Shown here one piece after another: positions 56,607-64,000 of a stretch of 64,000 nucleotides of DNA. Location: assembly GCA_016707585.1 (NCBI GenBank), contig JADJHL010000003.1:124001-188000 (forward strand), in the 5' to 3' direction. The position numbers and the translations under genes were made by a program. The stretch is from Ignavibacteriales bacterium. GTDB taxonomy: Bacteria; Bacteroidota; Ignavibacteria; Ignavibacteriales; Ignavibacteriaceae. Position 1 is the stretch's first letter. Each line of letters starts with the position of its first letter. The notes beneath the pieces were generated by a model that was not told the DNA's origin, made no database searches, and saw only the letters and a list, made by a program, of their open reading frames with translations.

Positions 56607-57122
56607 ATGAAAATATTTAATTCAATGTTCCTTTCAACAATTGCAATACTAATAATTGTTTTATTTGTAAGCTGTTCAGATAAAAAAGAAAACCCAGTTG
56701 GCCCAGGTGATGTTACTGGCGCTCAAGCAACAATCACTTTAAATGGTGCAGGTTACACAAATAAATCCGCTACATTAAGCACCGGTGCTGCAGGTTATTC
56801 AATCTCAGATACAACTACTGCAATAGTTTTTTCTGGTAAAATTGATAGTGATACATTAACATTTACAATCATTTTTAAAGGAAATCAAGCTAGAACAATA
56901 GCTTGGAATTATGATGAAGGTGCTATGTTATTTAAATACGGAACAACTGGCCAGTCTTCCTTCATTGGATACGAACAAGGAACTACAACAGTAACATCTT
57001 ACGGTGCTGTAGGCAATAAAATTGAAGGTAGCATAGTTGGTAAGTTAGTTGAGGCATCTACATTAGCGGAATTAAATATAAGCGGTAATTTTTCAGCAGT
57101 AAGAGTCCCAGATATTCAATAA
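56607..57122 (+). CDS. Small lipoprotein, paralogue of 48455-48958
   Basis: 171 residues with lipobox FVSC (Cys23), preceded by AAGGAGAG. The mature part shares ITLNGAGYTNKSATL, TTVTSYGAVGNKIEGSIVGKL and LNISGNFSAVR with the paralogue on the other side of the cluster. Function unknown; the pairing with type IX cargo suggests a surface or periplasmic support role. A terminator follows. Confidence 0.8.
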   Translation: MKIFNSMFLSTIAILIIVLFVSCSDKKENPVGPGDVTGAQATITLNGAGYTNKSATLSTGAAGYSISDTTTAIVFSGKIDSDTLTFTIIFKGNQARTIAWNYDEGAMLFKYGTTGQSSFIGYEQGTTTVTSYGAVGNKIEGSIVGKLVEASTLAELNISGNFSAVRVPDIQ

Positions 57123-57130
57123 AAATATTC

Positions 57131-57165
57131 TTTAGGGCACATAAAGTGCCCTAAATTATTTTATT
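57131..57165 (+). terminator. Rho-independent terminator
   Basis: TTTAGGGCAC/GTGCCCTAAA, ten pairs with a five-base loop (57131-57155), then TTATTTTATTT. It closes the 56607 lipoprotein gene. Confidence 0.88.
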
Positions 57166-57241
57166 TCAGCATCCATAATTTATTTAATAATAAACGCCAT
57201 TTTTTCTTTAAATTTGCTCACCAATAAATTATAATTTTAAT

Positions 57242-59677
57242 TTGAAAAATCGCTTACTAATCAAAATAGGTTTAGTTGTTATAGCAATTGGGTTACTATT
57301 TGTTTTTCACAAAATAACTGATTCTGTTGATTCTTTTATGTCTGAAAAATTAAAAACAATTTCAGGTGAAAGTGACCCGGATTCAAATATAGTAATCATA
57401 GAAATAAATTCAGCTGATATCGAACAGATTGGTCCCTGGCCTATCAAACGAAGTTACTATGCATTGTTAATCCAAAATCTAAATCGCTACAAAGTTAAAA
57501 TCATTGGCTTGGAAGTATTTTTAAGTACAAAGTTTGCAACGCAAAGTATTTATGATAATGTGTTGATAAAGGAAATAGAAAAATCTAATAATATTGTTTT
57601 AAGTTCTCTTGCTGGAAGCATAACAGAAAAAGGTAATTTATTTACAACTGATTCTTTCAGCTTACCAAGTCCAAAACTTTTAGATGATAAAATAAAAACC
57701 GGGCATATAAATTATTTAAAAGATAGTGGGATAATAATTCCATTAAAACTTTACAATCAAAATGTTGGCGAAAAATCTTTTTGTATTCAGTTAACCGGTA
57801 AAAATCAAAACAATTATCCTGATAAGATTAAATTAAATTTTATTTCTTCCTGGAATAAATTTAAACATTATTCCTTAGTTGAGTTTTTTCAATTGGTTCA
57901 GGAAAATGATTTTGAATTGGAATATTTAAATAATAAAACCATTTTGGTTGGAGTTAGTGATCCACAACTATCTTCTTTAATTAAAACTCCATTTGATGAT
58001 GAAATGCCAGGTATTGCTCTGCACGCATTTGCTCTAGATAACTTGCTTAACAATAGATATTATAACACATCATTTGTATTTATTTCAAAAATATTCTTTA
58101 CTTCCATAATATTATTACTTGCATGGATTTTCTTTTCAAGAAAGATTAAATATCATTGGTATGCAGTTGTACTCTTAGGATATTTTGTTATGATATTTAT
58201 TGTTAATAAATATTTTAATCTTGAATTGTCAACTTCTATGTTTTTAATACCATTAATAATTTTAATTCTAATTGAGATTTACTTTGCACTGATTGACAAT
58301 CAGACTAAACTTGTAGATTATTATAACGAAGCAGCAATTTTAAATAATCTGCTTGGTGAAAAAGAGAAAGAATTAAATGGTCTTCAAAAAGAATTAAATA
58401 TTTCAGATGATAAAAGCTCATCTCAATTGTTAAATAAAATTCGTGAGCTTAAGAATGATATTGAAAGATTAAAAGAAAACGAAGATGATAAAAAAGCAAT
58501 TGAAATAAATAATTTGAACGATGAAAATGTTTTTCAAGGATTAGTTTATAAATCAAATGCAATTAATAATGTTGTAGAGTTGATTAAGAAGTCAGCTCCA
58601 ACTGATGCAACAATATTAGTTACTGGAGAAAGTGGAACCGGTAAAGAACTTGTTGCACGAGCAATTCATAATTTAAGTAAGCGAAATAATGAAAACTTTA
58701 TAGCAATAAACTGTGCAGCTTTAACAGAATCTTTGCTTGAAAGCGAATTGTTTGGTCACGTTAAAGGTTCATTTACAGGGGCAGTAGTTGATAAAGCAGG
58801 GAAGTTTGAACTTGCAAACAATGGGACAATATTTTTAGATGAGATTGGTGAAACTTCCGAAAACTTTCAGGTAAAACTTTTAAGAGTATTACAATCCGGT
58901 GAGTATGATAAAGTTGGATCGACAAGTACATCCAGAGCGAATGTGCGTGTAATTGCGGCAACAAATAAAGATTTAAAGCAGCTTGTAAAAGAAAAAATGT
59001 TTCGTGAAGATTTATTTTACAGGTTAAATGTATTTGATATTCATATTCCATCATTAAAAGATAGAAAAGAAGATATTGTTCCAATAACTAATTTTTATCT
59101 GCATTCAGATAAAAAGAAATATCAAATTTCCATTGCGGCATTAAAAGCACTAAATGAATATAACTGGAATGGAAATGTTAGGGAGTTAGAATCTGTAATC
59201 AAACGAGCAAAAGTATTTTGCGATGCAACAAATAGAACTATGATTGAGTTAAATGATTTACCTGATGAATTGGTAAAAAGTGTAAAACTGAATTTTGAAG
59301 ATCTTGTAATTGAATCATTAAGAAATAAAAGATTTTCCCATTCTTCTATAAACGAAACTGCAAAAGAATTAGGTAATGTAAATAGAACTATCATTTCAGA
59401 AAACTTTAGAGGTTTATCACTAAAGTATTTTGTTGAATGCAAATATGACATGAATACAGCAGCCATTTATATTGCCGGTACTGATGATGATGAAGTAGTT
59501 GACAAAGTAACTACAAAGCTGGAAACCTGGATTACCAACATTAAAAAAGATGTTGATGAGTATAAAACTGAAGATTTTGAAAAAATTAAATCAAAACTAA
59601 ATTCTAAATATAAAAACTTGCCTCAAAGGTTTCATTTATATCTTGATGAAGTGATAAAACATTTAATCAAACAGTAA
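57242..59677 (+). CDS. CHASE2 sensor fused to a sigma54-type AAA+ activator
   Basis: 811 residues from a TTG start. One N-terminal helix (6-24) leads to a periplasmic CHASE2 domain (about 30-275: NIVIIEINSADIEQIGPWPIKR, then DDEMPGIALHAFALDNLLN). Three more helices (about 278-351) and a coiled coil (365-425) follow. The AAA+ domain is at about 438-670, with Walker A GESGTGKE (about 462), the sigma54-contact loop GSFTGA, Walker B TIFLDEIGE and RxDLFYRL. The C-terminus has SINETAKELGNVNRTIISENF, an HTH-like helix pair. It would sense an envelope signal and drive sigma54 transcription directly, without a kinase. It faces a convergent operon five bases away. Confidence 0.9.
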   Translation: MKNRLLIKIGLVVIAIGLLFVFHKITDSVDSFMSEKLKTISGESDPDSNIVIIEINSADIEQIGPWPIKRSYYALLIQNLNRYKVKIIGLEVFLSTKFATQSIYDNVLIKEIEKSNNIVLSSLAGSITEKGNLFTTDSFSLPSPKLLDDKIKTGHINYLKDSGIIIPLKLYNQNVGEKSFCIQLTGKNQNNYPDKIKLNFISSWNKFKHYSLVEFFQLVQENDFELEYLNNKTILVGVSDPQLSSLIKTPFDDEMPGIALHAFALDNLLNNRYYNTSFVFISKIFFTSIILLLAWIFFSRKIKYHWYAVVLLGYFVMIFIVNKYFNLELSTSMFLIPLIILILIEIYFALIDNQTKLVDYYNEAAILNNLLGEKEKELNGLQKELNISDDKSSSQLLNKIRELKNDIERLKENEDDKKAIEINNLNDENVFQGLVYKSNAINNVVELIKKSAPTDATILVTGESGTGKELVARAIHNLSKRNNENFIAINCAALTESLLESELFGHVKGSFTGAVVDKAGKFELANNGTIFLDEIGETSENFQVKLLRVLQSGEYDKVGSTSTSRANVRVIAATNKDLKQLVKEKMFREDLFYRLNVFDIHIPSLKDRKEDIVPITNFYLHSDKKKYQISIAALKALNEYNWNGNVRELESVIKRAKVFCDATNRTMIELNDLPDELVKSVKLNFEDLVIESLRNKRFSHSSINETAKELGNVNRTIISENFRGLSLKYFVECKYDMNTAAIYIAGTDDDEVVDKVTTKLETWITNIKKDVDEYKTEDFEKIKSKLNSKYKNLPQRFHLYLDEVIKHLIKQ

Positions 59678-59682
59678 ATATT

Positions 59683-60372
59683 TTATTGTTTTATTAACTT
59701 CTTTCCAATCAGATCTAACTTTTCTGAAACATAACCAAGTTGGCCTTGGTTAATATTTAGAGATTTTATTTCTTTAAACTCATCATATGCTTCTTCATAT
59801 AACCCACGTTCAAACATTAAATCAGCGAAGTAAATTCTTGTAGTTGCATCCTTTTTTGTTTCGGGATACTTGCGATAGACTTCTTTTGCCGTAACAATCG
59901 CAGATTCTTTCATTCCATTATCTGCTAATTGTTTAGCGCCGTTTAATCTTTTTAAACCAAAGTCATTTGATTTAATTGTATTTAAAGTTTCTCCTGAAAG
60001 TTTTTCGCCATAAACTTTTGTGCTTTCAGAATTCTTCTTTGGAGAATTTCTTGGAGTGTTTATAACATTTTCCATTGCAAGTGCTAAAACTAATTCATCA
60101 AGTGTCATTTTTTTTATATTTGAAACTGAGATTGCGGATGATTCTTTTAAAGTAAATATCACATCATCATTTTTAATTTTTACAGATGAATTCTTTTCAG
60201 TACTTAAAATAGAATTTGAACTAATCTGTGCATTTGTTTTTACTTCCTGCCATTGCTCAGATCCATTGCTTAACACTTTTACTTTTCCATTTACTTTTTC
60301 TACATTAAAAGTCTGTGCAAAGTTGATTGACACTGCAATCAAAAACAATAATATTATTTTTATCATATCCAT
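59683..60372 (-). CDS. Periplasmic FecR-like domain protein with TPR tail
   Basis: 229 residues with a signal peptide (ends INFAQ). A FecR-type beta segment spans about 22-90 (VEKVNGKVKVLSNGSEQWQEVKTNAQISSNSILSTEKNSSVKI). A TPR-like helical region follows at about 140-225 (AKQLADNGMKESAIVTAKEVYRKYPETK, EEAYDEFKEIKSL). FecR-domain proteins often go with CHASE2 proteins in bacterial genomes. This convergent neighbour may therefore act in the same signal path. The gene is last in a minus-strand operon. Confidence 0.8.
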   Translation of the reverse strand: MDMIKIILLFLIAVSINFAQTFNVEKVNGKVKVLSNGSEQWQEVKTNAQISSNSILSTEKNSSVKIKNDDVIFTLKESSAISVSNIKKMTLDELVLALAMENVINTPRNSPKKNSESTKVYGEKLSGETLNTIKSNDFGLKRLNGAKQLADNGMKESAIVTAKEVYRKYPETKKDATTRIYFADLMFERGLYEEAYDEFKEIKSLNINQGQLGYVSEKLDLIGKKLIKQ

Positions 60373-60386
60373 ACCTTTTATAAACC

Positions 60387-62369
60387 TTAATAAATATCTA
60401 TTATTTCAACCTGACCTTTAATTAAGCCAAAGTTATTTAATGCTTCATTTTGAAATTTATCTGAAGCAATTGTCCATGCTGAATCAAAATCTGTTAATGA
60501 TGTTGTTTCTATTGGAATCCATATTTCATCATTACCATTTTCATCTTTTCTAATAAAATATTTTGTATCATTTGCAGTTATTAGTGAAGCTTGATCAGGC
60601 GAAAGTTTTGAATTAAACATAACATTTACGTGCTTTAGATTTTTATCAGTACTGTAATCAACTAAAGCGGTTTCAATGCCAACACTTTCAAGTAAAGAAC
60701 TATATAACACACTAAGATCATCACAATCGCCGCCTTTAAGATCCAAAGTTTGACCTGGATATTGAACATACTCAGCAGAAGCTCGCGGATCAGAAATATA
60801 AGTTAAATTATTAACAAAAGAATTAAATAGGAATTTAGCTTTATAAAAATCTGAGGTTGCATTTGGTAATGTATCAATTTCATTTTTATGTTGAGTCAAA
60901 ATAGATTTTGAATATTTAATTGAAAAATCCTGATCACGTTTAATAAAATATCTTAGATTATGAACATTGCCATCCCAGGCATTTATTCCATTTACAAGTA
61001 ATGCTTTTTGAAATTGATCATCGTAATCCTCATTTACAGTCATTAAATAAAAATCCGCATAAGTCAATTCAGGATTGATAGCATCATAGTTTTCAGGTAT
61101 AACGGTATAAAACTTAATATCACTTGTATCAAATGGCGCAATTGTGATTGAAGGAGATTGAATTTTATCAACGTTAATTTTGTTTAATAAAACTAATGGT
61201 TTTACTTCAATCTTTTCATTTGTAAGATTAACAACTCTTGCTGTTGCTATTGGCAAATCAAGATATTTATCTGAAAGTGCTGGATAAATATTTTGATTAA
61301 TTGTAACATCTAAAAATTTAACCCGTTGTTCAACAAGAGTATTCAGTTTAAAGTTTGTAGTTAACAATAACTTATCAAAACTGTATTGATTATTAATAAT
61401 ATTAGATATTCCATTCTCTCTAAACTCATTGAAATTACCGGTTGATTTTCTCTCATAAAAATAATTTATCCAGCTTATAGAAACATCAAAATATTTTGAG
61501 ATAAATATTGCCGATGGATTTATTCCTGCAAAGAATGGAGTTTGTTCAGTATTATGAAAAGCTGAAATTGAAATTCCAAGTTTATTATTTGAAAAAGAAA
61601 ACAGCTTAGAAATTCCAGTGATTAAAGACTGATTTGTTTCATATACTAAATTCAAGTTAAAATCTTTAGCAGGGAATATGTTTAAACCTGCTATAACTGA
61701 TTTATCTGTCCTGAGTAAAAACTCTTTATTTTCATTGTATTGGATATCAGATTTAAGCAAAAATAAATTTGAAGTAGCTAAATTTAATGTAACAATTTCA
61801 TTCGGTTTCCAGATAATTCCTAAATCGGTTTTCCAAAAGTTAGATTTATCTATTTCAATATCTTTGTCTAAATAAGGTTCTTGTGCATAAACGATAGTTA
61901 CATTTTCTTTAGTAAAACTTTGATCGAAATATCTAACATTTATTCCAGCCGAAAACTCTTGTGAGATTTTATAAGAATATCCAAAGCCAAAAAGTTCTTT
62001 GTAAGTAAATTTATTTTCAAGATTTACTGGTTCTGTGGTAGTATCAATTTCAGTTGAACCTGATTTGAATATAAATTCTTTTTGATAACCTGGCGTGTAT
62101 CTTAAAGAAATAAAATGTTTACCAAATGTTTTTGCAGCAGTAACCTGGTAAAGATTGCTTGTAAAAGAAGGTTCTAGTTCACTGCCGTAAGTAAATGAAA
62201 ATCCCCAATCTTTAATCACTGAATAGTTTGCTGGATTATATTCAAATGAGTTTAATGATGTAAACGATTCATTAGAAATTCCAATCAACCCATTTAAACT
62301 AAATGCTGATTGTGCTGATATTGAAACCAGTGAAATCATATTAAAAATAATTATTAAATATTTAATCAA
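60387..62369 (-). CDS. Outer-membrane barrel with transglutaminase-like C-terminus
   Basis: 660 residues. A signal peptide ends VSISAQ. Residues about 25-370 have the strand pattern and length of FadL/PorV-like barrels (SFEYNPANYSVIKDWGFSFTYGSELEP, ISLRYTPGYQKEF). Residues about 520-650 form a transglutaminase-like domain: LDLKGGDCDDLSVLYSSLLESVGIETALVDY (catalytic Cys), KHVNVMF (His) and an aspartate near YFIRKDENGND. I have not seen this fusion as a standard family. The start overlaps the upstream stop by four bases (ATGA). Function unknown; a surface or periplasmic protease or cross-linker is possible. Confidence 0.75.
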   Translation of the reverse strand: MIKYLIIIFNMISLVSISAQSAFSLNGLIGISNESFTSLNSFEYNPANYSVIKDWGFSFTYGSELEPSFTSNLYQVTAAKTFGKHFISLRYTPGYQKEFIFKSGSTEIDTTTEPVNLENKFTYKELFGFGYSYKISQEFSAGINVRYFDQSFTKENVTIVYAQEPYLDKDIEIDKSNFWKTDLGIIWKPNEIVTLNLATSNLFLLKSDIQYNENKEFLLRTDKSVIAGLNIFPAKDFNLNLVYETNQSLITGISKLFSFSNNKLGISISAFHNTEQTPFFAGINPSAIFISKYFDVSISWINYFYERKSTGNFNEFRENGISNIINNQYSFDKLLLTTNFKLNTLVEQRVKFLDVTINQNIYPALSDKYLDLPIATARVVNLTNEKIEVKPLVLLNKINVDKIQSPSITIAPFDTSDIKFYTVIPENYDAINPELTYADFYLMTVNEDYDDQFQKALLVNGINAWDGNVHNLRYFIKRDQDFSIKYSKSILTQHKNEIDTLPNATSDFYKAKFLFNSFVNNLTYISDPRASAEYVQYPGQTLDLKGGDCDDLSVLYSSLLESVGIETALVDYSTDKNLKHVNVMFNSKLSPDQASLITANDTKYFIRKDENGNDEIWIPIETTSLTDFDSAWTIASDKFQNEALNNFGLIKGQVEIIDIY

Positions 62370-63274
62370 GGCCTATCAACGATTACTGTATGGATACTTT
62401 GAGAAGTTACATAGATATCATTATTATTTCCAGCAACAAGCTTATCATACAATCTAACAAATGTTATAGCAATTTTATCAAATCTATTATCGGGAATATT
62501 TTCTATCAGAGATTTTGGAATTACTATTCTACCATCATCTTTAGTTTTAACTTTGTAAAGAGGAAACACTTGCTGGTTCGATATTTTTACTCCTCCAATT
62601 ATTACATAAAATTTATTAACCCATCCAGCATTCCAGGTTAACTCAGCTTTAAATTTATGATTATCATTTACAGAAATTAGTTTAACACTTCCAGTAACTT
62701 CAGGTGGAGTTGCAATATCGAAACTAACAGGTGAGCCAATAAAAAATGGGTTAAATGAAAAATTTACTTGCGAGTTATAATTATATGTAAAAGGATCGCC
62801 AAAAATTCTTCCATGTCTTTTGTAAAGTTCATATTTACTTCCGAGGACAGTATCAATTAAAATTCCTGCTTCTTTATACCTTATTCTGTAATCAGTCAAT
62901 CTCGCTATAACGTTATCGAATCTTATTATTCCTGGAATTGGAGAAATTGTCTGATATCCTAAAAGTTTATTATCCGGTGAATAAAAAGGTTTGGTTCTAT
63001 CAAACAGAAAAGTTTGTGCAGAAGAAAAATTAGTTGTGAAATTATTGTATGTGATTTTTAATCCACTTACAGAAATTATGCTTGCATACTGGTTAACAAC
63101 TTCAGTAACTCCACTTGTATCATAACCGTTAGAATAGTATTCGTTATCAAGATTTTTCCCAAGAATTTCAAGATCAAAAGTTTCATCATCAACTAACTCT
63201 GTTGGGCCAGGTTTATCGCAGCTATAAAAAAATGTTGCAATAATTATTATTATGTATAAAAAATATTTTTTCAT
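62366..63274 (-). CDS. Lipoprotein of unknown function
   Basis: 302 residues from MKKYFLYIIIIIATFFYSC (63274), which gives a proper lipobox (FYSC, Cys19); the longer frame to 63310 adds a polar stretch before the signal and is rejected. The mature protein is beta-rich and contains no motif I recognise (TWNAGWVNKFYVIIGGVKI, VIPKSLIENIPDNRFDKIAITFVRLYD). The stop overlaps the barrel-transglutaminase start. Probably a partner in the same outer-membrane assembly. Confidence 0.7.
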   Translation of the reverse strand: MKKYFLYIIIIIATFFYSCDKPGPTELVDDETFDLEILGKNLDNEYYSNGYDTSGVTEVVNQYASIISVSGLKITYNNFTTNFSSAQTFLFDRTKPFYSPDNKLLGYQTISPIPGIIRFDNVIARLTDYRIRYKEAGILIDTVLGSKYELYKRHGRIFGDPFTYNYNSQVNFSFNPFFIGSPVSFDIATPPEVTGSVKLISVNDNHKFKAELTWNAGWVNKFYVIIGGVKISNQQVFPLYKVKTKDDGRIVIPKSLIENIPDNRFDKIAITFVRLYDKLVAGNNNDIYVTSQSIHTVIVDRP

Positions 63275-63341
63275 TTGTTTGAACTTACAATTACTTATCA
63301 GTTTTTTCAATTATAATTACAATCATTTCAAATTATTTAAA

Positions 63342-63375
63342 AGTAAACAAACCCAATTTATGTAAAATTGGGTTT
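63342..63375 (-). terminator. Terminator of the partial gene at the window end
   Basis: Minus-strand stem AAACCCAATTT/AAATTGGGTTT (63375-63365 with 63359-63349), five-base loop, then GTTTACTTTT. It follows the stop at 63395 by about 20 bases. Confidence 0.8.
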
Positions 63376-63394
63376 GTAACTTACTTTTCAGCAC

Positions 63395-64000
63395 TTAGAA
63401 CGGAAATAGTCTTAAGTAATATGGAATTCCCCAGGATTCCATTTCTACTGCTGTTTGATCATCATACACAACCTGTTTTGGCATTGCGTTTATAATTGCA
63501 TGATGAAATCCTAAAGAATGATTTGGTGTAAAAGTTCTCTCATATACTTTTTCATATATGTTACCATTTTGAGTTGATGAAACTAACTCAAATTGTTTTT
63601 TAACTCTATGCATACCATTTCTATCAGCTCCAAAAGTTAAAGTAACAAAATCAGAATCAGCATAGGCTGAGTTTAATTCAACTCTTAAAGTAACATCCTG
63701 GTTTAATAGAACTGTTGGTATGTGATTCCATCTCCACCAGTATCCCCAATTTCTTACTAAGTAATAATCGTTTGGAGAATTAATTACAAGTGTATCACCG
63801 TTTGGTAAAAATGCGGTCAGTTTGGTTATATCAATATTTGGGGATTGAGTTCCGCCTTCTGGTAAAGATATCGCAGCTATTCTCCAGTTCTTTAATCTGT
63901 TTGTAGTATTTGCGATTTTAATAAAAACGATATTTCGAGTTACTGTTGCACTAAATACTTTTTTAATTAAAGTATCTGGATTTGTTGCGTTAGGATCGTA
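63395..64000 (-). CDS. Partial secreted or surface protein (N-terminus outside window)
   Basis: The frame is open from the right edge (YDPNATNPDTLIKKVFSATVTR) to the stop at 63395, at least 201 codons; an internal ATG at 63613 is not the true start. The sequence is beta-rich and aromatic-rich (YYLVRNWGYWWRWNHIPTVLLNQDVTLRVELN), like an immunoglobulin-type fold of an exported protein. No family recognised. It has its own terminator, separating it from the lipoprotein operon. Confidence 0.6.
   Translation of the reverse strand, partial: YDPNATNPDTLIKKVFSATVTRNIVFIKIANTTNRLKNWRIAAISLPEGGTQSPNIDITKLTAFLPNGDTLVINSPNDYYLVRNWGYWWRWNHIPTVLLNQDVTLRVELNSAYADSDFVTLTFGADRNGMHRVKKQFELVSSTQNGNIYEKVYERTFTPNHSLGFHHAIINAMPKQVVYDDQTAVEMESWGIPYYLRLFPF

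Overview
The window looks like a chromosomal segment of a member of Ignavibacteria or a close relative in the Bacteroidetes/Chlorobi assemblage. The evidence is AT-rich DNA, weak Shine-Dalgarno signals, three large secreted proteins ending in the QNYPNPFNP-type (type IX secretion, family A) C-terminal sorting domain, outer-membrane barrels with OmpA tails, and a TTG-N20-TAttTTCG type promoter. No insertion sequence, phage, CRISPR array or rRNA was seen. There is one tRNA, tRNA-Pro(GGG), at 2040-2113.

Layout. 0.25-2.1 kb is a small housekeeping block on the plus strand: membrane protein, small conserved protein and aroQ overlapping as an operon, then a MerR regulator and the tRNA. 2.1-8.2 kb holds a DUF6266-like protein, a cupin, and a minus-strand set of envelope proteins (glycine-zipper OmpA lipoprotein, small barrel, a 41-residue lipoprotein missed by length cut-offs, and a barrel/thrombospondin-3/OmpA protein). 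8.2-37.6 kb is one long minus-strand stress island: lmo0937-type peptides, a REC-PAS histidine kinase, B12-binding radical SAM proteins, a Ca2+-type P-ATPase, Dps, an SDR, a GH130 phosphorylase coupled to a glycosyltransferase, a GT39-like protein, MarC, LysE, CsbD, YtxH, Thivi_2564, double PRC-barrel, an alpha/beta hydrolase, AsmA-like, AI-2E-type transporter, an Mla lipid-transport set, and a KaiC-like ATPase with two response regulators. 37.9-48 kb (plus strand) holds a lipoprotein, barrels, a BKACE enzyme, an MmeI-like single-chain type IIL restriction-modification enzyme, DUF4153 and DUF4395 membrane proteins, and the remnants of a DUF1579 gene and a PEGA lipoprotein. 48.4-57.1 kb is a type IX secretion cargo cluster bracketed by two paralogous lipoproteins. 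57.2-64 kb pairs a CHASE2-sigma54 activator with a convergent minus-strand operon (FecR/TPR protein, barrel-transglutaminase fusion, lipoprotein, and a gene cut by the window edge).

The most notable observation is a long conserved motif (coding-strand core GATNTARTCC, T-rich, TCATCC, often followed by NGNNCGATTG). It occurs at least nine times, plus one degenerate copy, between 6.4 and 36.9 kb. Every copy has the same orientation relative to the gene after it. Downstream genes are small envelope/stress peptides (lmo0937 twice, CsbD, a lipoprotein), the histidine kinase, the radical SAM genes, the KaiC-like operon, probably Dps, and one short unit with its own terminator. I read this as a candidate undescribed stress regulon, probably governed by one of the encoded response regulators or an alternative sigma factor.

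A caution: genes between 8.6 and 24.4 kb carry many 1-2 base frameshifts, often in homopolymers. Restoring them usually recovers intact conserved motifs, so many may be sequence errors. Other lesions there (an excised receiver domain, an internal deletion in a radical SAM protein, a truncated paralogue) cannot be explained that way.
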